Shown in pieces: positions 53,713 to 62,983 of a DNA stretch of 64,000 nt. The stretch spans positions 1-64,000 of the forward strand of contig WBZZ01000953.1 of NCBI GenBank assembly GCA_019918135.1, read 5' to 3'. The stretch comes from Paulinella micropora (Eukaryota; Cercozoa; Imbricatea; Euglyphida; Paulinellidae). The notes under the pieces were generated by a model. That model had not been told where the DNA came from, searched no databases, and saw only the letters and a program-made list of their open reading frames with translations. The position numbers were made by a program, and so were the translations under genes. Each line of letters opens with the position of its first letter. Positions within the stretch are counted from its first letter, which is position 1.

Positions 53713-53824
53713 CACCGTTTTGACAGCCGTTGTACCTAAAAAAGAAAAGGAAGGAAAAAAACAAAAGAACCCAATTGTTGGTTGTGTGATCTTTCTTTTC
53801 TCGGGGGAGTGCGTGCCACAGTTT

Positions 53825-55549
53825 ATGCACCGACACCGCTGCCCAGAAGCTGGGCGCGAGGCTAGCAAACGACAGCGAACCTCTGTTCAGCCTGCGAATA
53901 AGGCTGCGGAACTTTTTCTGAAGGTCGTCGAGATACCAGAACTCTTGGAGCTCATCATCCTTTTAGCAGACCCTAACGCACGCTGGGCTTTGGGTGTTTT
54001 GGGTTGTACTAACGAGCGGGTTCAGGCAGCGGTGCGAAATCTGCAGTCCATCTACGACTTGCTGCTGGCCAGGGAAGAACCATCCGGTTTAGGTCGGTCT
54101 AGCTGGAAAGCTGTCCTGCCCAAGATTGCCTTCGAAAGCGCCAGTTCTCTACGGGGTTTGTGGTTGCGCCGGGTTGGCGTGCGGCGGGACTGTGTGAGCA
54201 TTCTAGCGCACTTGCAGGGCGTACAAAAGCTCACGATTTTCGATGCTGCGGGGGCAAGCTCGCAGCAGTTATCCAACTTACGGAACGCCGAACTATTGCA
54301 AGAGCTGCGGTGCAACTCTGCCGATCTGGCCGTTATTATAAATCTGGCCGGCTTTGGGCAAGAGCTCCGAAGCCTGCACGTGACAAGTAATAGAGCATGT
54401 TCTAACCAAGACAACCCGCTCAATGTCCTGATCGAGCGCGAAGACGGTGCGCCCGTGGTGCAGGTGTCCACGTGGGCTCCACACCTAGAAGAGTTGACCT
54501 TGGACTTTGTGGCGTCCCGTCCACTACTGTCTAGCTTACTCACGAAGCTGCTGATTGGCTGTAACCTCCGCCAGCTCAGTCTGATCGGCGGCTTTGAATT
54601 ATGGGGGAGCGCTCCGGCCTTGCCCGGGACCTTAACCTCGCTCGTCCTAGAGAGCGGATCTCCTCTAACCGACTGCAGCTTGTTGGACAATTTACGTCAT
54701 TTGCGACATTTGGAAATACGGGTCATAGGCACACAGCAGTACAACTGGAGCTGGGAACGGTCGGATTGGGCTGAACGCCTGGAGAGTCTGCGCCTGCCCT
54801 GCGCGCCGAGCAACGGACTGGCCGCCGACTGGCCGCGCTTGCGAGTCTTGGGTTTATCACGCTTCACCCCGGAGAGCTTAGCTTGGCTGGGAAATCTCTC
54901 CGCGCCCAATTGTACGACGCTGGAGCTTGACTATGCCTATGACCAGCTGCCCGCGATCCAGCGGCACATCCCGCAGCTAACGGAATTGAAATTGAGATAT
55001 TTCCGAAGCCCGCTTTTCATAGAGTCAGCTCCCAAACTCCGTAGACTAGAGCTGACGTTCTGTACATTTGATACCAAGCTCACGCTGCCGCAGACGCTAG
55101 AGGAGCTATCTCTGCAATGTTGCATTCTTGGCGAGAAAGCTCCGGTAGTGGTCAACTTTCCCAAGCTACGGCGGCTGGAGGTCGGACGTTGTGACGGGCT
55201 CGTCCTGTGCGCCCCGGGGTCGCAATCGCGGTCGCAACAAACCGACGAGGTTTGGAGCCAACTGGGGCAAGTCAATATAGCCGGCCTAACTGCGCTCGTG
55301 GTGAAGCAAGAAAGAGTGCAACAGTTGTCGCAAGCGGCCAGCGTGCTGGTCACAACGAACGGGCTGCGCGAACTAACGATCACTGGGCCTTGTAAGGACA
55401 GCCAGCGTTTGCTGCACGAGGCCCTCCCGCGGTTACGAAATCTGCGGTTCTTGAGCCTACCCCACAGCCTCTTTGCCGATCCCCTCGTTCCTGCGCTGTC
55501 GACGTTGCGGGCTCTGCTCCCGCACTGCGCAGAACTTGTGCGGACCTAA
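53825..55549 (+). CDS. leucine-rich-repeat protein, F-box-like N terminus
   Basis: The protein is 574 residues from ATG 53825 (MHRHRCPEAGREASKRQR). Residues ~35-75 (VVEIPELLELIILLADPNARW, then LGCTNERVQAAV) resemble a weak F-box. The rest is a long irregular LRR solenoid (LRGLWLRRVGV, LEELTLDFVAS, LRQLSLIGGFEL, LRVLGLSRFT, LEELSLQCCIL, LRRLEVGRCDG). It is intact over its whole length. A probable SCF-type substrate adaptor, parallel to the gene at 35975. Confidence 0.8.
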   Translation: MHRHRCPEAGREASKRQRTSVQPANKAAELFLKVVEIPELLELIILLADPNARWALGVLGCTNERVQAAVRNLQSIYDLLLAREEPSGLGRSSWKAVLPKIAFESASSLRGLWLRRVGVRRDCVSILAHLQGVQKLTIFDAAGASSQQLSNLRNAELLQELRCNSADLAVIINLAGFGQELRSLHVTSNRACSNQDNPLNVLIEREDGAPVVQVSTWAPHLEELTLDFVASRPLLSSLLTKLLIGCNLRQLSLIGGFELWGSAPALPGTLTSLVLESGSPLTDCSLLDNLRHLRHLEIRVIGTQQYNWSWERSDWAERLESLRLPCAPSNGLAADWPRLRVLGLSRFTPESLAWLGNLSAPNCTTLELDYAYDQLPAIQRHIPQLTELKLRYFRSPLFIESAPKLRRLELTFCTFDTKLTLPQTLEELSLQCCILGEKAPVVVNFPKLRRLEVGRCDGLVLCAPGSQSRSQQTDEVWSQLGQVNIAGLTALVVKQERVQQLSQAASVLVTTNGLRELTITGPCKDSQRLLHEALPRLRNLRFLSLPHSLFADPLVPALSTLRALLPHCAELVRT

Positions 55550-55858
55550 AAAGACGTAGAGCCCCCCCCCCCCCCCCACAAATCGAAGAACTTGGCGGCT
55601 CCGCCCAGGGCGCCTCTTTCTTCGCCGCCGCTCTCATAGCCTAAGAAAATGGAAGAAGAGAAAAAAAAAGTGAAGGGGGGAAATGGAATGGAGGGGAGAA
55701 CGGGAATAACTTAGGCGCTCCCGTCCTCTCCCCCCCCCCCCCCCATTTCCCCATTCCCCGCCTTCCCATTCTCCCAGAGGCGCAGCCCTGCCGAAAAAAG
55801 CCTAACAGCACACCTCTCGTTGTTTACCTCCAAGAAAAAAAAGAAAAGACAAACTAAC
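55550..55858 (+). promoter_or_regulatory. intergenic region with promoter word, copy 2
   Basis: Contains C runs (55562, 55728) and, at 55745-55812, CCATTCTCCCAGAGGCGCAG, CCCTGCCGAAAAAAGCCTAACA, matching 53646-53712. Start codon at 55859 follows within 50 bases. Confidence 0.6.
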
Positions 55859-56515
55859 ATGCCTGTTTGGGCGGCGCTGTTGTGGGCGGGCCTGGCGGCG
55901 GGGATGGCAGTAAGAGAGTTGGACTCGCACAGCTGTCAGAGCCTTTCTCCCCAGGTTAGGCGCGACAACCACCTGGCAGAGCCCAACGCACCACAGCGGC
56001 TGTTGCGCGTGGAGGTGCCCCGGGGGGCTTGGGTCAAGGGCACTCTGCAGTTGAAAACGGACCAGCCCGCGCACGTCTGGTGCAGCTGCCATTGTACCAG
56101 CAGTGGCAAAAACTTGACAAAGGTGTGCCCCCCGCTGCGGCTGACGCCTTCTTCGGGCCAGACTACCCTTTTCGATTTCCACCTCCACGCCCAGCCCTGC
56201 AAATTCAACCTGGACATCTTTGCCACCTGCCAGGCGGGCGCCGAGTGTTACCCTGAGGTGGTGCTCACGGGCTTTGCCCAACAATTTCCAAACCCAGCGA
56301 AGACCGCGGGCATAATCGCGTTAGTCTTTCTGATCCTGTGTTGTGTACCGCGTTGCCTCTTGAACAAACCGGTATCCGAAGAGGTCAGCGATGGCCTTAC
56401 CTGTTTGGCTATTGTTTTTTTCCTAACTTTTTTCGGTGCCTTCATAGCATTTTGTACCTTGGCCGCCGGGTCCTCTACCGTACGCTGTGTCCCTTTTTCT
56501 TTCTTGGCGCGTTGA
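55859..56515 (+). CDS. signal-peptide protein with two C-terminal membrane spans
   Basis: The protein is 218 residues. Signal peptide (PVWAALLWAGLAAGMAV), a ~120-residue ectodomain with six or more cysteines (CSCHC, CPP, CKF, CQAGAEC) and one N-x-T site, then spans GIIALVFLILCCVP and GLTCLAIVFFLTFFGAFIAF. Third member of the architecture group with 35132 and 48456. Intact. Confidence 0.7.
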   Translation: MPVWAALLWAGLAAGMAVRELDSHSCQSLSPQVRRDNHLAEPNAPQRLLRVEVPRGAWVKGTLQLKTDQPAHVWCSCHCTSSGKNLTKVCPPLRLTPSSGQTTLFDFHLHAQPCKFNLDIFATCQAGAECYPEVVLTGFAQQFPNPAKTAGIIALVFLILCCVPRCLLNKPVSEEVSDGLTCLAIVFFLTFFGAFIAFCTLAAGSSTVRCVPFSFLAR

Positions 56516-56570
56516 TGATTAAAAAGTCCTTTCCACCCCCCCGCTTCAGAAATTTTTTAAAAAATATTTT

Positions 56571-57596
56571 TTACTGCTGCTGCGTGCACAGCAAACCAAA
56601 GGCCGCTAGCCTTTCGCGGCGCTGTTCCATGGTCTGGCCGGGCAAATGCAAGATAAACACAGGGGGCTCGTCCACTGCCGCCCACGACCGCTGCAGCAAG
56701 GACGCGTTTTCTTCCGGCACGAGCCACGTCGACTCGCGCACAAAGTCCGCGTGTTCCCGGTAGTAGCGCGCCACGCTGAGCTGGTCGGCGACGTGGCTGC
56801 CGAGAGCCACGAGCTTGCTGTACATGTCCAGAATGGCGGCGTGCGCCAGCAGTGAGTTCTGCACGAGCCACACGCCGTTGTTGAGGCCGTAGCGCTTGCG
56901 CGACTCCACGAGCACGAACACCGGGTCTTCGGGGGCGTTAGCTGCGAGAGTTTGCCGCACAATTCGCAGCTGTGCTTGTAAGCTGCGGTTCTGGTCCACA
57001 AACAACGCGTCGCCGTCGAGCCAGAAGAAGTACTTGGGGGTGGGCAGACGCGCGCGGAGCAGCTGCTCCAAGTACTGCAGCTTGCGGAAGCGCGCCGCCT
57101 GCGGGTACATCCACCAGTGGAGCGGCAGGGCGTCCTCCGGCGCGTAGTGCCGCTCGTCCAGCAGCAGGTAGCCGTGCCGGCGGCAGTAGTCTCGCTTCGG
57201 CCGGCTGAAGGAACAGTCGGCCCAGTCGTAGCCGCTCCAGCCGGCGTGCAGCGTGACCGCGACCTCTGACTGTAGAAAGTCGCTGGCCAGCAGCCTGGTG
57301 CGGACGCCCAGCGCTTCGTTGCTGGACGACAGCCTGGAGATCCGGTAATTGGTGAGCGACGTGTGCAGGGCGGCCAGCAGCACAATGGCTGCCAAGACCG
57401 TCGTGGCATAAACTACAAAGGGGCTCAGCCGACTGGCGTCGCGGGGCGTGCGGGCGGACGGTAGCAAGCACTTGTTCTCCGCCTGTTTGGCCACCTGAAA
57501 ACGCAGGTCCCCGCTTTGGACCACAACAACGAGAAAAAGAAAGACCTCGTCGTCGTCGTCGTCATCGTCCGAGAATGTCTGCGCAGGGCGCTGCAT
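56571..57596 (-). CDS. GT34-type galactosyl/mannosyltransferase, type II membrane
   Basis: The protein is 341 residues from ATG 57596. A cytosolic acidic N terminus (Asp run), a signal anchor near residues 58-78 (LSPFVVYATTVLAAIVLLAA), and a lumenal domain with DWADCSFSRPKRDYCRRHGY, WWMYPQAARFRKLQYLEQLL and the metal-binding DxD in FFWLDGDALFV (about 191-200). The order matches the GMA12/MNN10 (GT34) family of Golgi enzymes. GLNNGVWLVQNS and a C-terminal HLPG also fit. It would add sugars to viral or host glycoproteins. Intact. Confidence 0.85.
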   Translation of the reverse strand: MQRPAQTFSDDDDDDDEVFLFLVVVVQSGDLRFQVAKQAENKCLLPSARTPRDASRLSPFVVYATTVLAAIVLLAALHTSLTNYRISRLSSSNEALGVRTRLLASDFLQSEVAVTLHAGWSGYDWADCSFSRPKRDYCRRHGYLLLDERHYAPEDALPLHWWMYPQAARFRKLQYLEQLLRARLPTPKYFFWLDGDALFVDQNRSLQAQLRIVRQTLAANAPEDPVFVLVESRKRYGLNNGVWLVQNSLLAHAAILDMYSKLVALGSHVADQLSVARYYREHADFVRESTWLVPEENASLLQRSWAAVDEPPVFILHLPGQTMEQRRERLAAFGLLCTQQQ

Positions 57597-58081
57597 CTTC
57601 TTGTTGTTGTTGTGGCTACGCAAAAAAAGGGGCGGGGGGGAGAGAGGATTACCAAAAAAAGAACCCCCAAGCGAAGCTGGCAACAAAAGAAATCCAACGG
57701 GGGGGGGGGGGGCAGGGTACCCCCCCCCCTTTCATTTGCGGGCCCGAGTCTCGTTTGCTCCATACTCTACAGCAGAGGACAAAACAATCCCCCGCCCGCC
57801 GGCGCTCGCTCTTTTTTACCGGTGTTTTTCGGGTTGGACCGTGAACTTCGCGGCAGATGCGGACACTCTCCGCCGCTCCGGCCGGCGCGCAATTTTGGTC
57901 AGGCGGCCCCCCCCCTCTCTCTCTCTCTCTCTCTTTTCCTTGGTCGCCCTTGGTGGTGGTAGTTGTGGCTGTTTTTCTCCTTGACAAACGAGCCAAAAAA
58001 ATTCCAGTGGCGATGGCATGAACGACGATGTCTATGGAGGTGAGCTACTGAACAGAAGCCGTCCGCGCCACCGACACGGCG
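57597..58081. other. divergent intergenic region
   Basis: TCGTCG repeats, G run (57700), C runs (57721, 57909), TC repeat (57915-57937). A short frame starting at 58018 overlaps the cyclin start and is not supported. Confidence 0.4.
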
Positions 58082-59173
58082 ATGTCACGGTGCGTGTCCT
58101 GTTGCCAACGGTCCCACAACTCTCATCAGGGGCCCTGCGCTTGCACGCCCGTGCCGCCGCGGGCCAAAAAGCACAGGGTAGAAGACCCCCTGCTCCAACG
58201 ACTGTACGAGGAACGGGCCGCGCTGGGCCTGCGTGATACGTTGGACCGGCAAGCCCTGTTCCCCGCGACCGGGGAAGTGGGCGCCGGCTGGGAGCTGGCG
58301 ACGACACCGGACGAGTACGAGATCCCCACGGAATGGGCGTTGGCCCTGCAACGTGAACAATCCATGCAGGAGTGGAAGACCCGGTTGACAAACGTGCCGT
58401 ACAGGTTTCGGAACTATGAAATCGTCATGGAGTGGTTGCTGGAAGTCAGTGATGACTTTGGCACTCGGCCCGAGAGTTTAGTCCGGGCCGCAGAGATTTT
58501 GTGCTACTTCACCCAGAGACCAACATTTCACTTCAACGCAGAAAACTTCCAGCTCGTAGCCGTAGTTTGTTTTTGGGTAGCTCTGAAATACGAAGAGGTG
58601 GAGAACTTCAACAGCACGCGAATTGTGCTGTCTGTCATGGACGACGGCCTTTTTACGGTGGCAAAAATTAAGCAAATGGAAGGAGCAGTGATTAACGTGT
58701 GCTGGCACATGCTGGACACGCCCAACGCCGCAGGTATGCTGATCGACCGGGCGTCGTCGCCCGAGTGCCAACAGCTCACCGAAGAGGGCAAGCTGCTGGC
58801 CCTGCGCGTGTTGCTCGGGCTAGTACTGACGCCCCGGTTTTGGCAGCACCGGGCCTCCCGCCTGGTGCTGGCCTCGCTGGTCGCCGCGGCCGGCGCGGTC
58901 GGCTCGCGCCTCAGTGCCGGGCGCTTGTATGAAACAACGCTGGTGGCGGACGCAGAAGCCATCGCGGCCCAGCTGCAGTCGGCACAGGGCGGGCCCCTCC
59001 GGGCAGAAACGCTTCTGAAGAAGTACACCAAAAGCTGGGCCCGGTTTGCGAAGGTCTCCGGTCAGGAGGGGCGTCCACCCAAAGATCGCTTACGCTACCA
59101 CGGCTCGCGCTGGCGTCGTGAAAGAGAAAGCGGGCGCCCCCGGGGCACGCCACGCTCCGCGAAAAAAGCTTAG
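58082..59173 (+). CDS. cyclin-like protein
   Basis: The protein is 363 residues from ATG 58082. The N terminus is cysteine-rich (SRCVSCC, CAC). The cyclin box spans about residues 110-215: NYEIVMEWLLEVSDDF (compare RAILVDWLVEV), ESLVRAAEILCYF, QLVAVVCFWVALKYEE with the conserved Lys-Tyr-Glu-Glu, and KIKQMEGAVINVCW. A second helical fold follows less clearly. The C terminus is very basic. Cyclins activate CDKs; herpesviruses carry captured D-type cyclins, and this one is closer to A/B types in its first helices. Likely role: pushing the host cell cycle. Intact. Confidence 0.85.
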   Translation: MSRCVSCCQRSHNSHQGPCACTPVPPRAKKHRVEDPLLQRLYEERAALGLRDTLDRQALFPATGEVGAGWELATTPDEYEIPTEWALALQREQSMQEWKTRLTNVPYRFRNYEIVMEWLLEVSDDFGTRPESLVRAAEILCYFTQRPTFHFNAENFQLVAVVCFWVALKYEEVENFNSTRIVLSVMDDGLFTVAKIKQMEGAVINVCWHMLDTPNAAGMLIDRASSPECQQLTEEGKLLALRVLLGLVLTPRFWQHRASRLVLASLVAAAGAVGSRLSAGRLYETTLVADAEAIAAQLQSAQGGPLRAETLLKKYTKSWARFAKVSGQEGRPPKDRLRYHGSRWRRERESGRPRGTPRSAKKA

Positions 59174-59511
59174 CTGCAAGTGGTAAAAAAAAATTAAAAT
59201 AATTTTTTTTTGTGGGGATCAGCGTGAAATTAGCCTTTTTTTTCTGACATTGCCCGGCCCTGCGGATTTCGCACGAAATCCGCCGATAATTACGGACACT
59301 TCAGATAGACCGCAATTATCCCCTGATCCCGGTATTGCCTTATTTTTGGGGGGGGGGGGGGGGGGAAGCAGATCCCGGCAGCCGACTTCCAACAGCAAAG
59401 ACCTGACGTTTCTTTTTAATTAAAAAACACCCCTTAAAAGGCCGCGCCAGATTTCAGGCTGGCCCAACGTCGCTCAACCTCTTTTTTCTTCTTGTTTGTT
59501 TTGTCCTTTCA
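59174..59511. other. intergenic region with inverted repeats
   Basis: A perfect hairpin GCGGATTTCG-CA-CGAAATCCGC at about 59270, framed by GGGGATCAG (59215) and CTGATCCC (59323), and a ~17 base G run (59348). The block TGCAAGTG...AAAAAATTAAA...GGGGATCAGCGTGAAA recurs at about 60571-60631. Confidence 0.65.
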
Positions 59512-60335
59512 TTACGTTAGCAGGGCCAGGCCGGTCAAGACCATCGCCACTGCCGCCGGCCCGTGGCTGGCCGCGCTGCTTTGTGCGGGCGGGGGCTCGC
59601 GGCAGCGCGCCTCGCCCACGTACTCCAACAAGCAAGGACGCTCCGTGTTCTCGCACTGAGAAACACATAGATGTTTTCGCTGTCGATGTACTCGTCGGTT
59701 CGGCTATAAGTAAAGCACGAACTGGGCACGAGAGAGGATGGCCCTATCAAGTACGTTGTCGCCGCGGGGTCGGTACGCACTCGCACAGTGAACAGGTCCG
59801 GAGAGACGGTGCCGGCATTCAGCGACCGGACCTGCAGTTTCTCCAAATAAACGCCGTTGGTGCACTTGAGTTGGGGGTCGAGTTGGTCAGCACTGCCCGC
59901 GGCCACGGAAGTGTTGTGTTTGCACGCGGGGCAGGGGCAGGCGTTGAGTTTGCGGCAGGCGTACTGGACGTCATAGGTCAGGGGACAGCTCAGCACTTTG
60001 TTCTTGCACGTCACCTGCAGGCGCATGTCGGCGGTAATGCTGACGTCCGTGTCCACCACGGTGTTGAAGCACGTCACGTCGCTGTCCTGCAGAGACACGT
60101 AATAGTACGACTGGCTCGAATTCGTCCAGCCAGTCACGTCGAAGATAGAATCGTCAGTGGAAGCCACGCGCAGCTCGCTCACGACCAAGGCTTCGCTCGG
60201 ATCAGAGCACGCGCTGGGTGCGGGGAGCCAGTAGGAGGTGCTCACCGTCTGAGTACTTGTGCATCCGTAGCAGTTGCAAGCACCCCGTGAGAAACGAACC
60301 AGTAGCAGCAGGACGCCGGTCGTCAAGAGCAACAT
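59512..60335 (-). CDS. secreted or GPI-anchored surface-type protein, broken about once
   Basis: Signal peptide at the start (LLLTTGVLLLLVRFSRGACN), then a ~230-residue beta-rich ectodomain with many cysteines (CNCYGC, CFN, CKN, CPL, CACPAC-like) and four or five N-x-S/T sites. The end has small residues followed by a short hydrophobic tail, as in GPI-anchor signals. It sits among glycosyltransferase genes. Candidate virion or cell-surface glycoprotein. Confidence 0.55.
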
Positions 60336-60433
60336 CAGACAAGTCTGGCTATTTAAGCAGATCCCAAAGAAAATGATGGAGCACTGGCAGACAGAAAAAA
60401 AACGAAGGGAGCACTACTGCGCGACCCAAGGGG

Positions 60434-60468
60434 GGGGGCCGTTCTGTGGCCGTCACAGAACGGCCCCC
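60434..60468. repeat. perfect 15 bp stem hairpin
   Basis: GGGGGCCGTTCTGTG, loop GCCGT, then CACAGAACGGCCCCC. It lies about 100 bases upstream of the surface-protein gene (minus strand) and could be a regulatory or processing hairpin. Confidence 0.8.
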
Positions 60469-60570
60469 TCCCCCCGGTCGTCACTCTGTGTCTTTTCTGT
60501 GTGTAAAAAAAAGGCCACCCCCCCCCCCTCCCAACACCCCCGCCACACCACCCTCGGCCAAAAAGCTTAG

Positions 60571-61400
60571 ATTCACCTGCAAGTGCTAAAAAAAATTAAA
60601 GAAAAAAATTTGGGGGGATCAGCGTGAAAATGGCGTTTTGTTCTTACAAGATCCCCCCTGAATCCGGCAAATTTCGCGACAAGTGCGCCGGAAGTTACGG
60701 GTAACGGATTTTCTCCGACTTTTGCGGCACATAAAAAAAGAATTTTTTTCGCGAAGGACATTTCGGCAATTGAAAAAGAGACAAAAAAAAAATTCGGGAG
60801 ACGAGGGCGGGCGGGGAATTTTTTTGCACCTTTAATTTTTTCCCCGCCCGACAATCTCTCCCGAAAAATTTTCTCTAGCTAAATATTTATTGCCGAAATG
60901 TCCTTTGCAAAAAAATTTTTTTTTTATTGGTTTCGATTTTGTGGTGAATTTCGCGACACCTGTGAAAAACGCCGCAAATTGTGGACACTCCAGATAGACC
61001 GCAAATTGCGGCAACGCAATAAAATTTTTTTTAATGAAGGACATTTCGGCAATTGAAAAAGAGACAAAGAAAAATTTTCGGGAGACGAGGGCGGGCGGGG
61101 AATTTTTTTGCACCTTTAATTTTTTCCCCGCCCGCCGTCGGCTCCCGAAAAATTTTCTGTAGCTAAACATTTATTGCCGAAATGTCCTTTGCAAAAAATT
61201 TTTTTTCATTGGTTTCATAATTCGGTGAATTTCGCGACACATGTGAAAAATGCCGGAGGATATGGACATTTTGCCATAGATTCGGTTTGCGGTGAATTCA
61301 CGACAAATGTGGAAAATGCCGCAAGTTACGAACACTTGTGTCTTGCCGCAATTGCGGCACGCGAAGATTTTTTTTTCTTTTTTGCGAAGGACGTTTTGGC
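60571..61400. repeat. tandem long-hairpin region, candidate replication origin
   Basis: Two ~160 bp nested palindromes at 60751-60908 and 61034-61192, period 282 bp: outer arms GAAGGACATTTCGGCAAT / ATTGCCGAAATGTCCTTTG, middle arms TTCGGGAGA / TCTCCCGAA or close to it, inner arms GGGCGGGGAA / TTCCCCGCCC around an AT-rich loop (TTTTTGCACCTTTAATTT). A further partial GCGAAGGACGTTTTGGCC is at about 61384. Between them lie repeated words (GGTGAATTTCGCGACAC, TGCGGCA). GGGGGATC/GATCCCCC brackets 60615-60655. No gene; frames here are mirror artefacts. Confidence 0.8.
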
Positions 61401-61578
61401 CTTCCTTGAGAGGAGGGTGTGCGCATGTCGGGTGCCCCCGGCAGCGGGGTGTGGGGTGGGGGTCTCCCTTCTCTCTCCCTCTCTCACCACCCCCTCCCCC
61501 GCCTTCCTCCTCGCCGCCGGCCGCTGATGGTCGGTTTGCCGACTAACACCGCCCGGAACATGTCATTTTCTCAGCGCT

Positions 61579-62769
61579 ATGAGAGATCGGTGGAGTGCAC
61601 TAAATGGCCTGGCGGAGGACTCGAGGATGTTACTGGCTTGGCGCAGGAACCGGCTCTGCTGGGGCTGCCTAGGCGGTCTGTTGGTGGTTCTGCTTGTGTT
61701 GTTATACCTGGACCTCACGAGGAGCCGCCTGTTCCTCCCTGCTAAAACGTGCGACACACACCACCAGTTATTGGCCCTGGCGCTCATGAAGAACGAACGA
61801 CACATTGTGGTGGAGTGGCTGCTGAACCTACGGCTGCAAGGCTTTGATCACGTCATCCTGGTTGACAACAACAGCGACCGCGAGCCGCCCTGGCAACACC
61901 TGGCGCTTTTTCAGGCAGAGGGCTTCCTGACCTTAGCGTCCTCGCACTTAACGAACCGAGCGCCGGTGGACGTCCAGCACCTTGAGTACCATAAGTGGTA
62001 CTTTCTTAGGGGCTTTGATTACAAGTGGGTGATGACGTTGGATTTGGACGAATTCCCCTTTGCGGTAGGAAACGGTCCGGACGGCACAGTGGGGACAAGC
62101 GGGGGCTTTCGCACGCAGCTGTTGGGACAGCCCGCTCAGGTCTGCGCCGTCCGGGTTCCTAGGGTCCTCATGGGGGGGCACGGCTACGAGTGCGAGCCCA
62201 ACAGCGTGGTGCAGTCGTTTACGGGCAGGGTAGATGGCGCCTGGAACAACTACAAAACGGTGGCCAAGACTAGTTGCTCCCTGTCTTTGGCTGTGCACAA
62301 CGCCCTGCTCTGGCCCTGGATCTCCAGCGACCGGGTGATCAGTTACCCAGCCCCGGTCAACGTCAGCCTGGCCGGACTGTCTCTTGTTCACTACCACGAT
62401 CAGTCTATGCATTGGACTCAGGTGGAGCGCCCGGCGCGCGGCAGGGCCGACAAAGTGGCAGACACCGCTTGGTGGATGACGCCGTGGAATAACGGCACCC
62501 GGGACACGGAATGGAGCGCACCCGCAGAGCTCTTCCTACGTCTGGCCGGGGCTGTGTACCAGGACGTCGACACAAATGGAAACAACTCCCTGTACCTGAG
62601 CCCCTGGCGGAGCGCCAGTGTCGCAAAGGCCATCCGTGACACTCGGCTTTTGCAAGACAGCCCGGGCACAGGGTGGGCGGGCTCCGAGCTGGGCCGGCGC
62701 TGGTCGCTCTGCTGCTCGGATTACTGCTGGTCCTGTTGTACTGTTGTTCTCTCAGGCAGTGTGGGGTAG
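61579..62769 (+). CDS. GT92-like glycosyltransferase, type II membrane, broken at its end
   Basis: About 390 residues. A signal anchor lies near residues 26-46 (LCWGCLGGLLVVLLVLLYLDL). The catalytic domain has the GT92 (DUF23) order: ALMKNERHIVVEWLLNLRLQG (68-88), HVILVDNNSD (91-100), EYHKWYFLRGF and the metal site VMTLDLDEFPF (151-161). Later SLVHYHDQSMH and a Trp-rich stretch fit the acceptor side. Four N-x-S/T sites. GT92 enzymes add galactose to glycan cores in the Golgi. The extreme C terminus appears disturbed about once. Confidence 0.8.
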   Translation: MRDRWSALNGLAEDSRMLLAWRRNRLCWGCLGGLLVVLLVLLYLDLTRSRLFLPAKTCDTHHQLLALALMKNERHIVVEWLLNLRLQGFDHVILVDNNSDREPPWQHLALFQAEGFLTLASSHLTNRAPVDVQHLEYHKWYFLRGFDYKWVMTLDLDEFPFAVGNGPDGTVGTSGGFRTQLLGQPAQVCAVRVPRVLMGGHGYECEPNSVVQSFTGRVDGAWNNYKTVAKTSCSLSLAVHNALLWPWISSDRVISYPAPVNVSLAGLSLVHYHDQSMHWTQVERPARGRADKVADTAWWMTPWNNGTRDTEWSAPAELFLRLAGAVYQDVDTNGNNSLYLSPWRSASVAKAIRDTRLLQDSPGTGWAGSELGRRWSLCCSDYCWSCCTVVLSGSVG

Positions 62770-62983
62770 GGGTTGGATACGCAGTCATTTCAAGCCGGGA
62801 AATTATTTAAGGATATTATCAGTAAAAAAACTTAAATTTCGCGGGCGAATACCGGCGGGCGGGGAGAATTTCTTTGTTTTGTTATTGTTTTTTTTTAATT
62901 TTTTTTTCAAAAAAAATAGCTCTGTCGGTTTACAAAAAAAATAGCTAGCGCGGGGCTTGGAGGGATACAGCCCCTCCCCACCA

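Noticed and set aside
60573-61170. Two minus-strand frames with FFFVSFSIAEMSF
   Set aside because: They read the same palindrome twice; the similarity comes from the DNA repeat, not from paralogous proteins.
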